Origin: Fragilariopsis cylindrus CCMP1102
Taxonomy: Eukaryota; Bacillariophyta; Bacillariophyceae; Bacillariales; Bacillariaceae
Reading direction: 5' to 3'
NCBI GenBank assembly: GCA_900095095.1
Contig: FMBT01000452.1
Coordinates: forward strand, 1 to 64,000
DNA length: 64,000 bases
Shown: in pieces, positions 11,615-23,233 of the stretch
How the letters are laid out: each line of letters begins with the position of its first letter
How positions within the stretch are numbered: position 1 is the first letter of the stretch
Notes under the pieces: model-generated
The model's input: the letters and a program-made list of their open reading frames with translations, nothing else
Told to the model about the DNA's origin: nothing
The model's database searches: none
Made by a program: the position numbers and the translations under genes

Positions 11615-12621
11615 GGCGTGTTCCGGCTCAAGGTGATATTTCATGGGACAACGGGACTCAATTTTTTAGATGCGCGATAGGCTCGCGAGAAAATTCTTTT
11701 GAAATTATTAAGAATTGAAATGGAAAATTCCTCTATTAACACATTGACAATGGGAATGTATTGAATCGAACCTCCATGGATATCGGTCTATTTAACATAC
11801 GCTTATAAGACGAAATATAGATATCTATACCGTTAAGAGAGGGAAAAAGTTTGGGTGTGATTTGGTCATCTGGGGAAAATTCTATGAAGATTTATATAGG
11901 TGGCAGGCGAATTTCGAATCGCTAGGAAGAGGTGCATAAGAGAGGGAAGTTAAAAAATCAAATAATGGACTAATAGATAAAGTGCTAGTCCAGATGTCTC
12001 TATTACTGTTATCTTAGTCAATGCGATAATTTGTATAGTTATTAGTACATTAAGAGACGACCCATTATCATCGGGAATATTGGACGTGTTTTTTCGGAAA
12101 ATCCGATCATGTGTGTCTTTTACTAAGAGAGAGCTCAAGTACTTAAAAATGGATCCAATTAAACCCAAATTTTTCGTCATTGTTAAGAGAACAAGCATCT
12201 GTATTTCGTCTCATAAGCTTTTGTTAAATAGATTGATATCCATGGAGGTTCGATTCAATACATTCCCATTTTCATGTTGATATAAGGAAAATTTCGCCCT
12301 ATTTACTGCATAGGTGCGCGTTAATTTATTATTTTCAAACATTGATACCGTACACCATATGGGGAAATTCTCCTTGGATGAGTACCAGGTCATTGCTTAC
12401 ACTACCTAGACCTGTCGATAATTTGGAATGTGTAGAATGCCTATGGATAGTTACTGAAGAAGGTTTGAGGAGCAACCATACAGTTAAAAATCCCCCCGAT
12501 GATGGTACTTTCACTGCATAGCGCGTGTTGTAGAGGGTGTAAACCAATCCCGCGAACAAGCGTCTGTCCGAAGATTGTCACACAGTGCGCAAAACAGAAC
12601 CACGTTGAGCCGGAACGCGCC
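11615..12621. mobile_element. TIR DNA transposon remnant, about 1 kb, termini GGCGYGTTCCGGCTCAA
   Basis: The left end (11615) reads GGCGTGTTCCGGCTCAAGGT and the right end (12621) is its reverse complement with two changes (GGCGCGTTCCGGCTCAACGT). TATA flanks each end, so the target duplication may be TATA or TA; the palindromic flank makes this ambiguous. No transposase frame survives. A TA duplication would suggest Tc1/mariner-type insertion, but the terminal sequence is not one I recognise. A second, longer inverted repeat lies inside. Confidence 0.6.
11750..12270. repeat. Inverted repeat nested inside the TIR element
   Basis: The arm at about 11750-11816 (beginning ATGGGAATGTATTGAATCGA) is the near-exact reverse complement of about 12202-12270. 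Weaker pairing continues inward through the AGAGAGGGAAAAAG and TTCTCTTAACAATG segments. The arrangement could be a second foldback element inserted in the first, or sub-terminal repeats of the same element. Confidence 0.6.
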
Positions 12622-14430
12622 TATAATATACCAAGCCATTCTGTGTATTAAGCAGTGATCTGCCAGTTTATTTCTGCCCCTACCTGTAGGTGAAAAATCA
12701 ACAGTATGTTTTGCACCTTTCGGAAGGTAGTCACAGCTAGCACACATATCCTCCTTAATAAATCAGTGATCTACATTTGTTTCTTTTTGAACCTACTTTG
12801 CAGTCATGTCATGTTACCATCCAATCCATGCCTTATCACAGACAAAGCAGGAAGTTTTATATGGTTACCATATGGTGATGACTGTGATACACAGAACCTA
12901 TTCTTATTAGTTAAAGCACATACATGCAGTGGGAATATTTTCTTTCGTGTTACACTTCTTTACCTCTGAAAAACAAGTGAAGGGTTGTTGTGACAAGATT
13001 TAAAGGAACAATCCACACTAGTACCACTTTGGTACATTACATCCCTCAAACTGTCATGAATAATGGAGAAGAATTGGAAATAGTACATAATATCACCTGA
13101 CCCATCTGGTGTTGTCCTCTGCAACCCTTTTATATGAGATATGTTTTGTTGTTCATTCCACAACCATAAGGAGATGAAAGTTGTAGTAGGCACACACAGT
13201 ATACCCAACCCATCTAATGTTGTCCTCTGCAACCCTTTTGTACTGATATTTTGTTGTTCATTTCTGATCAAAAATCATGTACTGTTACAAGTGTTCCTAC
13301 CATAACAGCGGAATATATTTTACTCCACAATCACAAGGAGATGAAAGTTGTAGGAGGTACTCATAATGTTCTGATACACTTTGTGGATGCTTGTGTACCT
13401 GACCCGGCAGGCGTTATCATCTGCAACAACCCTCAACATTGCTTTTCAGCCAACATGCCATATTTCCATGCCAAAAAGTAGCATTTAGAAATAGGCTAGC
13501 ACAACATTTGAAAGAAGCAATTGGGCAATGGTTTGAACATCCAGATACCATCCATATATGCATATGATCAAAATACACCAACAATACTTGGAGCATTCAC
13601 CTCATTGGTTTTTGGTGGGGCGGGGAACAATAGAATAGACATAAATTTGCCCAAAATACACACATTGCAAAAATATTTGAGATGCTACCACACCCATTCC
13701 AGGTGTGCTGATCACAAATAAAATAGCTAAGGATCCATCTTAGTCATAGAAGGATTGGTTATTACCATTATTTAAGAAAACCAAACATATATTTGGGGTG
13801 TCATGGGTCAAAACCTAACGCTTTAAAGCACACTGAAATCCTCAAATAATATAAAACTGTGTACAATCAAGGCCTTGATGCACCATCAATATGGACTTAG
13901 TACACCAAAACAATTATATGGAGCTCACCAATATAACTATACCTACAAGGTCCGAGTAAAGCTTTGGTTTCTATGGAGATTATGAAGGGATAGGGCCGCA
14001 TTAACCACAAAATGGGCCGTTTAGGCCAAAAAACATGGTTTTCCACTTTTGTGTGCACCTAAGCTGAATCATCAACACAAAGCACCAAGAGCAAGCTCAT
14101 TTTGGTATACATGGTTCATCCCATCTATATATTATGGGATGATTCAACTATTTGAGTGTACTGTATGTCCACAAACACTGCAAATGGGCCAATTTTTGGG
14201 TTATTTGATGTGTGCTGTGTGTGAGCCTACATTGTGAGATACCAGTAGGCTAGCGAGACTAAATAATATAGTAGTTCTCCATCCAATAGTTCAACTGTAA
14301 ATTTTATGGTCTATTTTTCCAAAAAAATGACTTTTTAGGTGTATGTACTTGATGCTAAAGTTGTTATTTAACTACACTAACAAATACTAGTAAAATTTGG
14401 ACATGATTTAGCTCTTATATTGATAATTCA
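12622..14430. repeat. Degraded copy A of a large interspersed repeat family
   Basis: The body (about 13430-14250) matches two other copies in this window (34390-35330 and 60000-61085) in the same orientation, for example through CCATATATGCATATG and GGGAACAATAGAATAGACAT. Just upstream (about 13080-13430) are satellite-type monomers in the opposite orientation to those of the other copies (TCTGGTGTTGTCCTCTGCAA). The right end (14210-14430) is the reverse complement of the left end of copy C (58524-58752), which shows that the family has long terminal inverted repeats. No coding capacity was recognised. Confidence 0.65.
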
Positions 14431-14686
14431 TTTGAGGCTTATCAAAATACTAATTGTGCGCATTGCAAATTTCGTCGGAATTTTCGAATAGCCTCTATTT
14501 TTAAATTACCTCATTTTTGTCACCAAACAAGCTTCATATTTATTTTAATATCAATATCACACTTTTCCCTAACACTTTTCTATTCGTTGAGAAAAAATAA
14601 ACAGACTTTTCTTCATTTTACCTTTACAGTAATAGTTTTAATTCACGACGACTACGACAGATAATAAGACAAAGCCAAATAAGACG

Positions 14687-16182
14687 ATGGTAACGACGAC
14701 AATGGCAACGATGACCGTAGACGCAAATTATAAGGAGAATAAGGATGATAACAATATAAGGAACATCTGTAACCAAAGGAAGTCGACTGTATGGTTGTTG
14801 ATGCTGGTTATTGGCTGTGTCATATTCGGATTTGTTACCAGTTATCATAATCTCAATGATTATAAAAGCTCTGCTTATAGCAGTGCGTCACAGCCAAGAT
14901 CATTATTATTAAACAAACAACAACCACAACCACCACCACTTTTACAATTGAGTGAATTGACTCGAAGCCATATCCAAAATATTATATGTCCCGAACCACT
15001 TTTTCCACTTTACGATAAGATCCTCAATTATAATAGTAAAGAACAACATCTACAGGAACAAATAATTCCAAGATCAATTCATTTTGCATGGATAAGAGGA
15101 TATCATTTCACAGATGACAAAATGGGATTAAGCCGTTGTATATCGCAAGATATGATGGAAATTGTGGATAAATGGAAGGAGCAATTCCCATCATACAATG
15201 TTTATTTTCATGACGATGTTGCAGTTGATGCATTATTTTATGATAATGGTAACTATTGGTATGGTATATTTCCACAATTAAAAGGAATAATGAATTCTTG
15301 CGTTAAATTTGGAAGTGCAATGAGGATTGATATATGGCGAGTTCTTATTTTATATCGACATGGCGGTACGTAGGACATAGCGTCGGATTGTGTATACATG
15401 CATGAATATTGAATTACAGTGGTAGCTTTGTTTAAATCAAAATATGATCAAACTCATGCTTGTATTTCGTTTTCAATCAAATAATGACCATTCATTTTTC
15501 TGTTTGTTTGTTTGTTTGTTTGTTTGTTTGTTTGTTTGTTTGTTTGTTTGTTTGTTCGTTCACGAAAGGATTTTATTCGGATTTTGATATTGCACCTGGT
15601 CCAAAATTAACAGAATTGACAATCCAACACAATGATTCTGTTTTTTTTCTTAGTGATAATTGGAATCGACCAAGTCAATGGTTGATTGGTATGGAACCAA
15701 ATCATCCTATTTTGTATCATACAATGCTAATCATATTAGAACAACTATTAAAACTAAAGAATGTATCAAGGGTAAAACTTGTTTTCTTGACTGGACCAGA
15801 TGCACTAAAACAAGGGTACAATGCTGTCATAACCACTAACGATGATGGTGAGGAACCATATAAACAAATTTTCAAAACAGGCATACATAGATTAAGAAAA
15901 CCATATCCAAATAAAGCTGTTCACAAACTTGGATATAAGGGTCATGTCTATCAAAATGCAAACCAAAAAGTACCGTATACTACTAATAGCAATAATAATA
16001 ATACAACACCAATAATGATTTCCAAAAAAGAACGAATTCAAAAAGATATGAATACAACACACTGGAAGAAAAATTTGGCTTCAAACAAGAAAAAGGTTCC
16101 AAGCGGTAGATGTACTGATCATTTATATATGAATGCCCAGAAACAACAGCAACAATATGTAACCATAGGATTGACCCAATGA
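14687..16182 (+). CDS. GT32-like (OCH1-type) glycosyltransferase with DxD motif, two exons
   Basis: The model joins 14687-15365 and 15569-16182 (phase 1, 203-bp intron, donor GTACGT, acceptor CACGAAAG), giving 430 residues. It is a type II membrane protein: residues about 32-53 (VWLLMLVIGCVIFGFVTSY) form a signal anchor. The catalytic region starts with IPRSIHFAWIRG and reaches the sugar-nucleotide motif across the splice junction, RHGGFYSDFDIAPG, where SDFDI is the DxD metal-binding motif. This layout is typical of alpha-mannosyl or similar transferases of the Golgi lumen (Pfam Gly_transf_sug). The C-terminal 90 residues are Lys/Asn rich and not conserved to my eye. Acceptor and donor sugar cannot be predicted from the sequence. 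Confidence 0.82.
15501..15556. repeat. (TGTT)n microsatellite in an intron
   Basis: About fourteen TTTG/TGTT units sit a few bases upstream of the 3' splice site of the glycosyltransferase intron, where they double as the pyrimidine-rich tract. The reading frame continues through the array in one phase, so intron retention would add a Cys/Leu/Phe/Val-rich peptide instead of a stop. Confidence 0.9.
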
Positions 16183-16618
16183 TGATTAAGGAAGTGAGCA
16201 TGTTGAATGTTCTCTCTTATTTTCTTACACCTACCAGCTAGAAGTTTCTTTCTGGATAGATAATCTATAGATTCGTTGTTACTTTAAAGTAGTATACACG
16301 AAGGAGCTATTTAAATTGAAACAAATGAAGGAGTAATCTTATAAATATTCTGTTGACTTATTGTATTCTTTTCCCACGCAAAAATGATGATTGACAGAGA
16401 AATACTGGACAGATGTGCTGCACAGTTTTGTCTAATTATCAAGGTATCGCATAGTTCTCACTCAATCTGATCAGACCAGGCCGACTGAGTAAGATTATTC
16501 AGAACAACAGGATAGGATTGACTGATTGATCTTTTCTTGAGGAATGATTTATTATCAATCGTCTATCAAACGTAAAACTACTAACTTACTGCTGATTAAT
16601 TTGTTTATTATTTGCGAA
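16183..16618. other. Convergent intergenic region, nothing recognised
   Basis: This gap lies between convergently transcribed genes and should hold the two 3' ends. No coding frame, repeat or structured element was seen. Confidence 0.4.
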
Positions 16619-17638
16619 TTACGAATTACGACGAAGAATTTCAATATTTTCATTTGCATCATTATGTTTATTTAATCCACGGCCAAATACAACAGGTGTA
16701 TGACATTTGGAATGGATCCATAATTGTGCAATATGTTTCTGACCAGATAATAATGATTCTATTAATTCTGAATCTAATGAATTTTCTAATCCTGAATCTT
16801 CATTTCGATTTCGTCCAATCGGTGGTTCACCAGCATGTATCGTTCTATGATCGGCACGTGTATTATCAAATGAATGAACGTTACCGAATGCATTTGTATT
16901 AATATTTGTATCATTAGTGCTTTTGGTAGACTGTTCACCTGTAGTAATGGCTGGAAAGAAAAGTAATGCACGACCAATTTTTGGTGATACAGCTAAACGA
17001 CTGTTATTTGCATCATTACCTATCAGATCACGAAATAATGTCCGTCCTGACCCCTTTTGACATTCATTATCTAAATAAACTAAAACAGTAGCAATACGTT
17101 GACCACCTCTAGTTTGTTCTACCTGCTCTTGATGCTCGTCATTATCGTCATCTAATGCATCCTCATGCCAAGCAAAACCTTGTTTAGAACCAGAATATTG
17201 GACTAATTGTATTTCTTCTATTTGATTTAAATTAATGGAAGGTAGTAATTTTAATAGTTCATTTAATATAGGTGCTACTGCAGAACAACCATATCGTACA
17301 TACCATGTTGTTGATATTCTTTTATTATTTCTATTTCTACTATTACTACTATTACTACTATTACTACTATTACCGATTGTTGTTGTTGTACGACTTTCAA
17401 GACGTATAACTCTACCAGCATCGGATGGTAATTGTCGTTTTGTCAATTGTAATATATTTTGACATTCAATCTTTGTTAAAAAATTATCTATCACAAATAC
17501 TGGTGGATCCACATGTAACCATTGAACACTACTATTACTATTACCAGTAGTATTATTACTACCAGTAGTATTGTTACTGTCATAATTGAAATTTACATTA
17601 CATCGTCCATCTAATGCTGTTGGTTTCGATCCTAACAT
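16619..17638 (-). CDS. Prolyl-4-hydroxylase-like 2OG-Fe(II) oxygenase, catalytic part
   Basis: The frame encodes 339 residues from an ATG at 17638. The double-stranded beta-helix signatures of P4H enzymes are present: FVIDNFLTKIECQNILQL near the start, an HxD iron site (FAWHEDALDDD), a GGQRIATVLVYLDN strand, PKIGRALLFFP, and the distal His in RTIHAGEPP followed by QLWIH. Such enzymes hydroxylate prolyl (or related) residues in secreted proteins using 2-oxoglutarate, O2 and Fe(II). The N-terminus lacks a signal peptide, and the ATG overlaps the TA flank of an inserted TIR element. A candidate missing N-terminal exon lies beyond that element at 19561-19904 and is in frame with this part once the element and one TA are removed. 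The gene is therefore either split by the insertion or spliced around it; the present ATG may be a fortuitous start. Confidence 0.8.
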   Translation of the reverse strand: MLGSKPTALDGRCNVNFNYDSNNTTGSNNTTGNSNSSVQWLHVDPPVFVIDNFLTKIECQNILQLTKRQLPSDAGRVIRLESRTTTTIGNSSNSSNSSNSRNRNNKRISTTWYVRYGCSAVAPILNELLKLLPSINLNQIEEIQLVQYSGSKQGFAWHEDALDDDNDEHQEQVEQTRGGQRIATVLVYLDNECQKGSGRTLFRDLIGNDANNSRLAVSPKIGRALLFFPAITTGEQSTKSTNDTNINTNAFGNVHSFDNTRADHRTIHAGEPPIGRNRNEDSGLENSLDSELIESLLSGQKHIAQLWIHSKCHTPVVFGRGLNKHNDANENIEILRRNS

Positions 17639-17639
17639 A

Positions 17640-19558
17640 CTTCCTCCAGCGAGCGCAAAGTGCCGCGCGGGCTATCGCGTGGAAATTTAGCTAGTGTTAT
17701 TAACACGTTAAAACCTTAAAATATTAAGATATAGGGTTAAAGTAACCGCTTTTAACCCCAATAAGAGACATAAAACACAAAGATAATGATGGAACGATAC
17801 TCAGTACAACAAGATAAATCACAATAACTATCATTACGATTGAATTATCTATGCTATATTAATGTTAATAAGTACTACTGTATGTGCTTATTATCAATGA
17901 ATCGCTTCTTTATGTACTGGACTTGTTGCTTGTTGTGATTGCAAATAATACAGTAAGTACAGTATCGATCGGACCGGATCCAATGGAATGGATCCATTCG
18001 TTCGATCGGATCCGTTCGTTGATTGATACACCCATCCCTCCCTGTAATGTTTTAGATTATTATGTGTATTATTGTGTTTGTATCGGTCCCCGTAATATAG
18101 ATCGGATCCATTCATTGATTCAGCCTTTCCGTAATATAGATTCGATTCCCATTCTCCGTAATATAGATCGGATCCGTTTGTAGATTTCACCCATTCCTCC
18201 CATTGATAGATTAGATTAGATCATAGTGTATATTGTTATGTTTGTATTGTAGTTATACCAATCCAATTTCCAGTACCATGCCTGGAACTGTTAATCTTCC
18301 TCCAAGATCTGATCAAATTCATCATCAATACCACCTGTAAAATATTCATAATCAGGATGATTGACACTTCCATGTTAGACTCATAGTTCATATATATCTC
18401 CTGGGAGTAAGTATTGTGGATCATATACTTGTTCTGGTCGTAGTTCTCCATCACTTTTGTATTCTGCCATTACGATATTCTTTGGTCTATTTTTTTCGAC
18501 GACGGACTGTTGGTGGTGGCGATGTTACTACTAATCCTCTACCATATTCAATAGCACGACGACGACCACTTCGAGTAATATCACCACCACCATCACCACC
18601 TCCTAATGCATTAAATTATATGGTAACCACGTTCTTGAATCCTTGATTGCATCGTAGATATTCTTCGGTCGGTTTCTTTTTCTTTTTCGACGACGGACTG
18701 TTGTTATTGTTGGTGGTGGTGGTGTTACTACTGCTGTCGCTGCTCCTCCACCAAATTCAATACAACGACGACGACCACTTCGATCATTACCACCACCACC
18801 ACCACCACCTCCTCCTCCTAATAGATCAAATGATTGAGCATGTAGTATTTCCTCATTAATGAATTGAGAGGAATTGATAATACCAATTGAATTTTCATTA
18901 TATTTGACATCAACTTTTCTTTCTTCTGTATAAACTGCAGAAACGAATCATATCCCTCCCTTACTTGTAGTGGATGGATCAACTCTAACACATGCTCCCA
19001 TAGAGAAGATATCTCTACTCATAGGAGGAGGAGGCTTGGTGTTGGGACGACGAAACATCTTGTTGTTGTTGTTGTTTTAGTCTTGAAAGAAGCAACACCT
19101 ATTTATTTTTTTCTTGGTCAAAAAATGGAGTTAGAAGGTCCTGCTTCGTGTCATGTCTTGTGCTATTAATACCGAAGAGAGTGCACCAAATTCGTTTTGT
19201 GATTAGACCAATAGAAGATTTGATATGGTTGATTTTATAAAAAATTCGACCAATCTGCTTCACCAACAGTCCCAGTTTGAAAAGAATTGATATTTTGGCT
19301 TTAAAAATAGGACTTTGAAACTGACTAGGAGCGCAGCAGTAGTAGTTGAGATGTTTGTTCTATAGAGTATGGTTTTGTTTATATTCATTCATTGGAAGTT
19401 GACGAAAATTGAGCTACCATGGTCAAATCCATTAGGACGTAATTAAAAAATAATAATGAAATAATAAAGTTTACGATGGAAAAAGAAGAACGTGTTAATA
19501 ACACTAGCTAAATTTCCACGCGATAGCCCGCGCGGCACTTTGCGCTCGCTGGAGGAAG
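17640..19558. mobile_element. TIR element (1,919 bp, 70-bp perfect TIRs, TA flanks) inserted in the oxygenase gene
   Basis: The 70 bases at 17640-17709 (starting CTTCCTCCAGCGAGCGCAAA) are the exact reverse complement of 19489-19558. TA flanks both ends (17638-17639 and 19559-19560), as expected for Tc1/mariner-type insertion. The TIR is GC rich, unlike the interior. Perfect TIR identity suggests recent mobility. The interior has no recognisable transposase; instead it has a decayed gene-like segment on the minus strand and several GGATCCGTTCG-type repeats (17970-18190). It is thus non-autonomous. Confidence 0.85.
18430..19058 (-). pseudogene. Gene-like fragment carried inside the TIR element
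   Basis: From an ATG at 19058 the minus strand reads MFRRPNTKPPPPMSRDIFSM and continues with DVKYNENSIGIINSSQF, a Gly run and RSGRRRCIEFGGG, ending at a TAG at 18603-18605. A single in-frame TGA near 18945 interrupts it. A second, partial copy of the RSGRRR...PPPTVRRRKK block follows at about 18430-18580, so part of the segment is tandemly duplicated. I do not recognise the protein. It looks like coding sequence captured by the element, but it could also be an original passenger gene. Confidence 0.4.
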
Positions 19559-19560
19559 TA

Positions 19561-19904
19561 GCAGCATAGGATTGTGCTTTTATAGTCCTATCATTTGTAT
19601 TTTCTGGTAGTGGTAATAATGCGTCATCCCAATTACGTTGAAAGTCCTTTGTTCTTGTTACAGCTTCTCCCCAACGATCATCATTATCGTCGCCTGAAGA
19701 CTTCAATCCTGTAATATCAATGTATCGTTTTCGAAACTGATGATGGACAGCAGTTTTTACTGCTGTTGTCACTATAAATGCATTGACTGCTACGATGATA
19801 CTAGAACTGCTTGTACTGCTTTCGTCGTCTTCATGATTATAGCGCTGACGGAACAAATGCAACAGTAATGTAATTTTAATCGCCAGCACCCAGATCCTCT
19901 GCAT
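19561..19904 (-). CDS. Displaced N-terminal exon of the prolyl-4-hydroxylase-like gene
   Basis: The frame starts at the ATG at 19904 with a hydrophobic signal-like N-terminus (MQRIWVLAIKITLLLHLF) and a second hydrophobic segment (IIVAVNAFIVTTAV). It reaches the right end of the TIR element after ...IKAQSYAA. Counting one TA, it joins the downstream catalytic ORF in the same frame, giving a 454-residue protein with a secretory N-terminus. In the present sequence the frame instead runs 118 bases into the element and stops at 19443. This exon restores the secretory targeting that the catalytic ORF lacks, which supports the interpretation that both belonged to one gene. Confidence 0.65.
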
Positions 19905-20752
19905 TTTAGAATGATTGTTGTGTGGTTATCACTCCCATGTCAGCGTGGTACAGATCACAGCAATACAGTACACCATGACATAATAAAAGGTACGTAGTAG
20001 AGAGGATATATGATATTGAAGATATAATTTCTTGTAATCAACTCTTGATGCTGCATACAGGTAGAAGATTGTATATTACTGGCTGAGCATCCTCTCCTGG
20101 TGCATGCTGATTATACCCTTTGAATCAATCACACATCATACGTACTTCCGCAATACCCCTCTGGCCCTGTTAAAATAAGAATAAAAAAAGAATAGCATGC
20201 AACACGATTGCTTATGTAAAAAGTGACTGAATGATTGATTCATTCGATTCCTTCGATTCATTCGATTCGAATCATGAATCAATCAGTCAAAGTCTTAAGA
20301 GCAACTAACTACCGTATCGCGTTTAAGAATTTCCATAATCTACTACCGTATCGCGTTTAAGAATTTCCATAATCTACTACCGTATCGCGTTTAAGAACTT
20401 CCGTAAAGCAACGTTACTTACTTTGTAAACTAATCAGAATTTCTTTCTTCGCACACATACATGATGACGATGACAGCGACAATAAAATCTGAATTATATT
20501 GAATCGAATCGAAGATCGTACTAATAAATAGGCTATCTACCGTAGTTATTGAATCAGGTAATAAATCTTCGGCGGCACAGCGGGTAGTGTAGTGTTTATT
20601 TGTGATTGTATTGTGCTTCGTCGATCGATTCGAAGGAAAGGAAGGAAGGAATAATAAACAATACAAAACATAAGTCCAAAATATAAACAACAAAGCATTG
20701 CTTTTTATTTTCTCACCAAAAAAAAAGACGAAATAGTATTACCAAAACTACG
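19905..20752. other. Divergent intergenic region with a short triplicate repeat
   Basis: The gap separates the oxygenase gene from the oppositely transcribed multicopper oxidase. Three tandem copies of a 35-bp unit containing CTACCGTATCGCGTTTAAGA lie at about 20311-20402, and a palindromic ATTCGATTCGAATC cluster lies at 20235-20285. No coding frame is supported. Confidence 0.5.
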
Positions 20753-23233
20753 ATGATGATGGAGATGATGATGTTTTCTTTCTTACGTTCATCTCGTCGT
20801 CCTACTCAATTGTTCGTGCTGGTGGCTTTAGCATTATTTGCTCTCGGTTCAACTTCATCCGTTACAGCAGCAGGTGCAAAACCAAATCAACGATCATCAC
20901 GATCAGCAAACACAAATAAAGAGCAATCACAATCACCGCCACCACCTACTGATAGTACTGATTTTATTGATTGTAATGATCCATGTAATGATGGTGATGT
21001 CAATTATGAATTAATTGCTTCGGTCCAAACCATCAAAATGAATTTTGGAAATTATACGTATCGTGGTCGAACATTCGCACGACCTAATGAAAAAACTGGA
21101 CAGATACCGGAAGGCGACTCCAATCATATGGGACCCACCATGTATGTGAAACCAGGACAAAGTTTGTACATCAAATTTCGAAATGAGCTTTACAAAGAAC
21201 AAACAAAAAATATTAGTCCACTTCCAGTAGAAATTTATGATTATTGGTCACGTCTGGTGGTACCTGGTGAAAAGATTAAGTACCAATATTATAAAAAACC
21301 GGTCTCATCACCTGAATTAATGGAAGTCGATGAAAATAATCTACCAAAATCCTTTGATGCCACGAATTTACATTTACATGGCTTAGATATTGCTGTCCAT
21401 ATGTTTGATCCAGTTGGGACACATAATCCAGAAGCATCTCATATTGCAATTGATCCAGGACAATGTTATTGTTACAAATTTCAAATACCCAATGATCATC
21501 CCGATGGTATGTATTGGTATCATCCACATTTACATGGATCTAGTGCGATACAATTATGGAGTGGAATGATGGGATTATTATATATCCAAGGTACATTCGA
21601 ACAAGAATTAAAGACAAAATATAATATACTCGATAGTCGTGAATTTGTAATCTGGGATCCAATATTTCAAGATATCACAAATAAAACAACAACTGATGAT
21701 AATGATCGACAACAACAACATAATATTGAAGTCGATGAATTTTTACTAGGACAAACAACATTATCGAAAATACATCCATTTTTAGTCAATGGTGAAATCA
21801 CCCCACTATTTGATAATGTGATGGTCAATCAAATATTACATTTACGTGTATTATGTGCTACAATTGAAAATGAAAATACTTTTATTATTTATAAATATGT
21901 CGAAGGTAAAGATTATAGTACAGCAAATTGGAAAACAGAATCGATACCATTTTATCAAATAGCCTCGGATGGTGTGACCTACAGTGGCAATCCCATCCAA
22001 CGGAATATCATTGTAGTAGCAGGTGGTCAACGAGAAGAATTATTATTACAATTTAATGAAACAGGGAAATATGTAATAAGTCAACAGGGTATCCAAGGGA
22101 TGCAATTTTTTGATATGTATGGACATCCACATGATCAATTACTGGCAATCATTAATGTTGTGGATGATGATCAAAACGATAATGATGCTAATGATGTAGA
22201 AGCAGAAGAAGCAGAAGCAGAAGATGCAGTATCATCCTCCTCCTCCCAAGAACAACAACAACCATCAAATATTGATATTCCAAATATGATATTTACACCA
22301 GGATATACCAAAGAGGAAACCATCCACTCTCATCAAATTGTGAAAACAGAAGTCATTGTTTTTTCGATGGGTGCCAATCGGAATCAAGTACCGTTTCCAC
22401 AATATTATGTCAATGGACATAGTTATAGTCCCAACGAAATTAATTTTTATGCAAATCCTGGTGATGCTATTGAATATATCTTAATTAATGCCAATCATAA
22501 TGTACATCCTGTAAGTTACAATTTTGTTACCTTATATATATTGTTACTTACTGTACTCGATTGTTTCGGCTGTTTTGAATGGTCTGACCGGACGTTGTTT
22601 CCGTCATTTTCGTCGTCATCGCGCGTCGTCGCATGCGTACGGTACAGGACCGTTCCTGAATGCAAAATAGATCTATACAACTAACGTATGCGTCGCCTCC
22701 CCCCCCCCCCCCCCCCCCCCCCCCTTCCTCTATCTTCTCTCGTTTACAATTACTAATACAATACAATATCATCATGGAAACAAAAATAAAACAACTTGCA
22801 GTTTCATATACATGTCAATCGTTTTCAAGTAAAAGAAATGGGATCTGAATTATCTACTGATAAGTATCCTGTACTGGCAGAAGTAATGAATTTTACAGAA
22901 GATGTCTGGCGTGATACAGTGGTTATACCACCCAATGGTCGGACACGGATATGGGTACAATATAAAAATTATACTGGAAAGACGGTGTTTCATTGTCATT
23001 TCTTAGCACATGAAGATACTGGTATGATGGCAACATTATTTATTGGTGCACCGGATATTATATTTCATTGGCACGAGCATATACCATTATTAATTGGTGG
23101 TGGTATTGGTATTATGGTAGGTCTAACTATACTATTGCTATACTATATTATATGTATTAATAAAAGACGACAACGATCATCAGATTACTCTGTGGTTAAA
23201 ATGAATGAATTAAAATCAAAGACATATGATTAG
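20753..23233 (+). CDS. Membrane-anchored multicopper oxidase, two exons
   Basis: The model joins 20753-22510 and 22802-23233 (phase 0, 291-bp intron) and gives 729 residues. A signal peptide (FVLVALALFALGSTSSVTAA) starts the protein. All four copper-binding motifs are present: NLHLHGLDI, YWYHPHLHGSS, HPFHIHVNRFQV (the intron splits it after HP) and VFHCHFLAHEDTGMM, whose HCH-x3-H-x4-M supplies the trinuclear and type 1 sites with an axial Met. A C-terminal helix (IPLLIGGGIGIMVGLTILLL) and basic tail anchor it with the catalytic part outside. In algae, such oxidases are candidates for ferroxidase-dependent iron uptake, or for laccase or Cu-oxidase roles; which applies here is inference. An acidic Glu/Asp-rich insertion lies around residues 475-510. 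The intron carries a C26 run (22699-22724). Confidence 0.9.

Noticed and set aside
11378-12969. Several 60-90-residue ORFs in the transposon-rich gap
   Set aside because: No domain, no conservation between repeat copies and no splice partners.
18416-18859. Plus-strand ORFs with Leu/His runs
   Set aside because: Antisense shadows of triplet repeats within the gene-like fragment of the TIR element.
18935-18964. 30-nt intron with GTAAGG and CTGCAG ends
   Set aside because: Far shorter than every other intron here and a multiple of three in the same frame; a simple in-frame TGA in decayed sequence explains it better.
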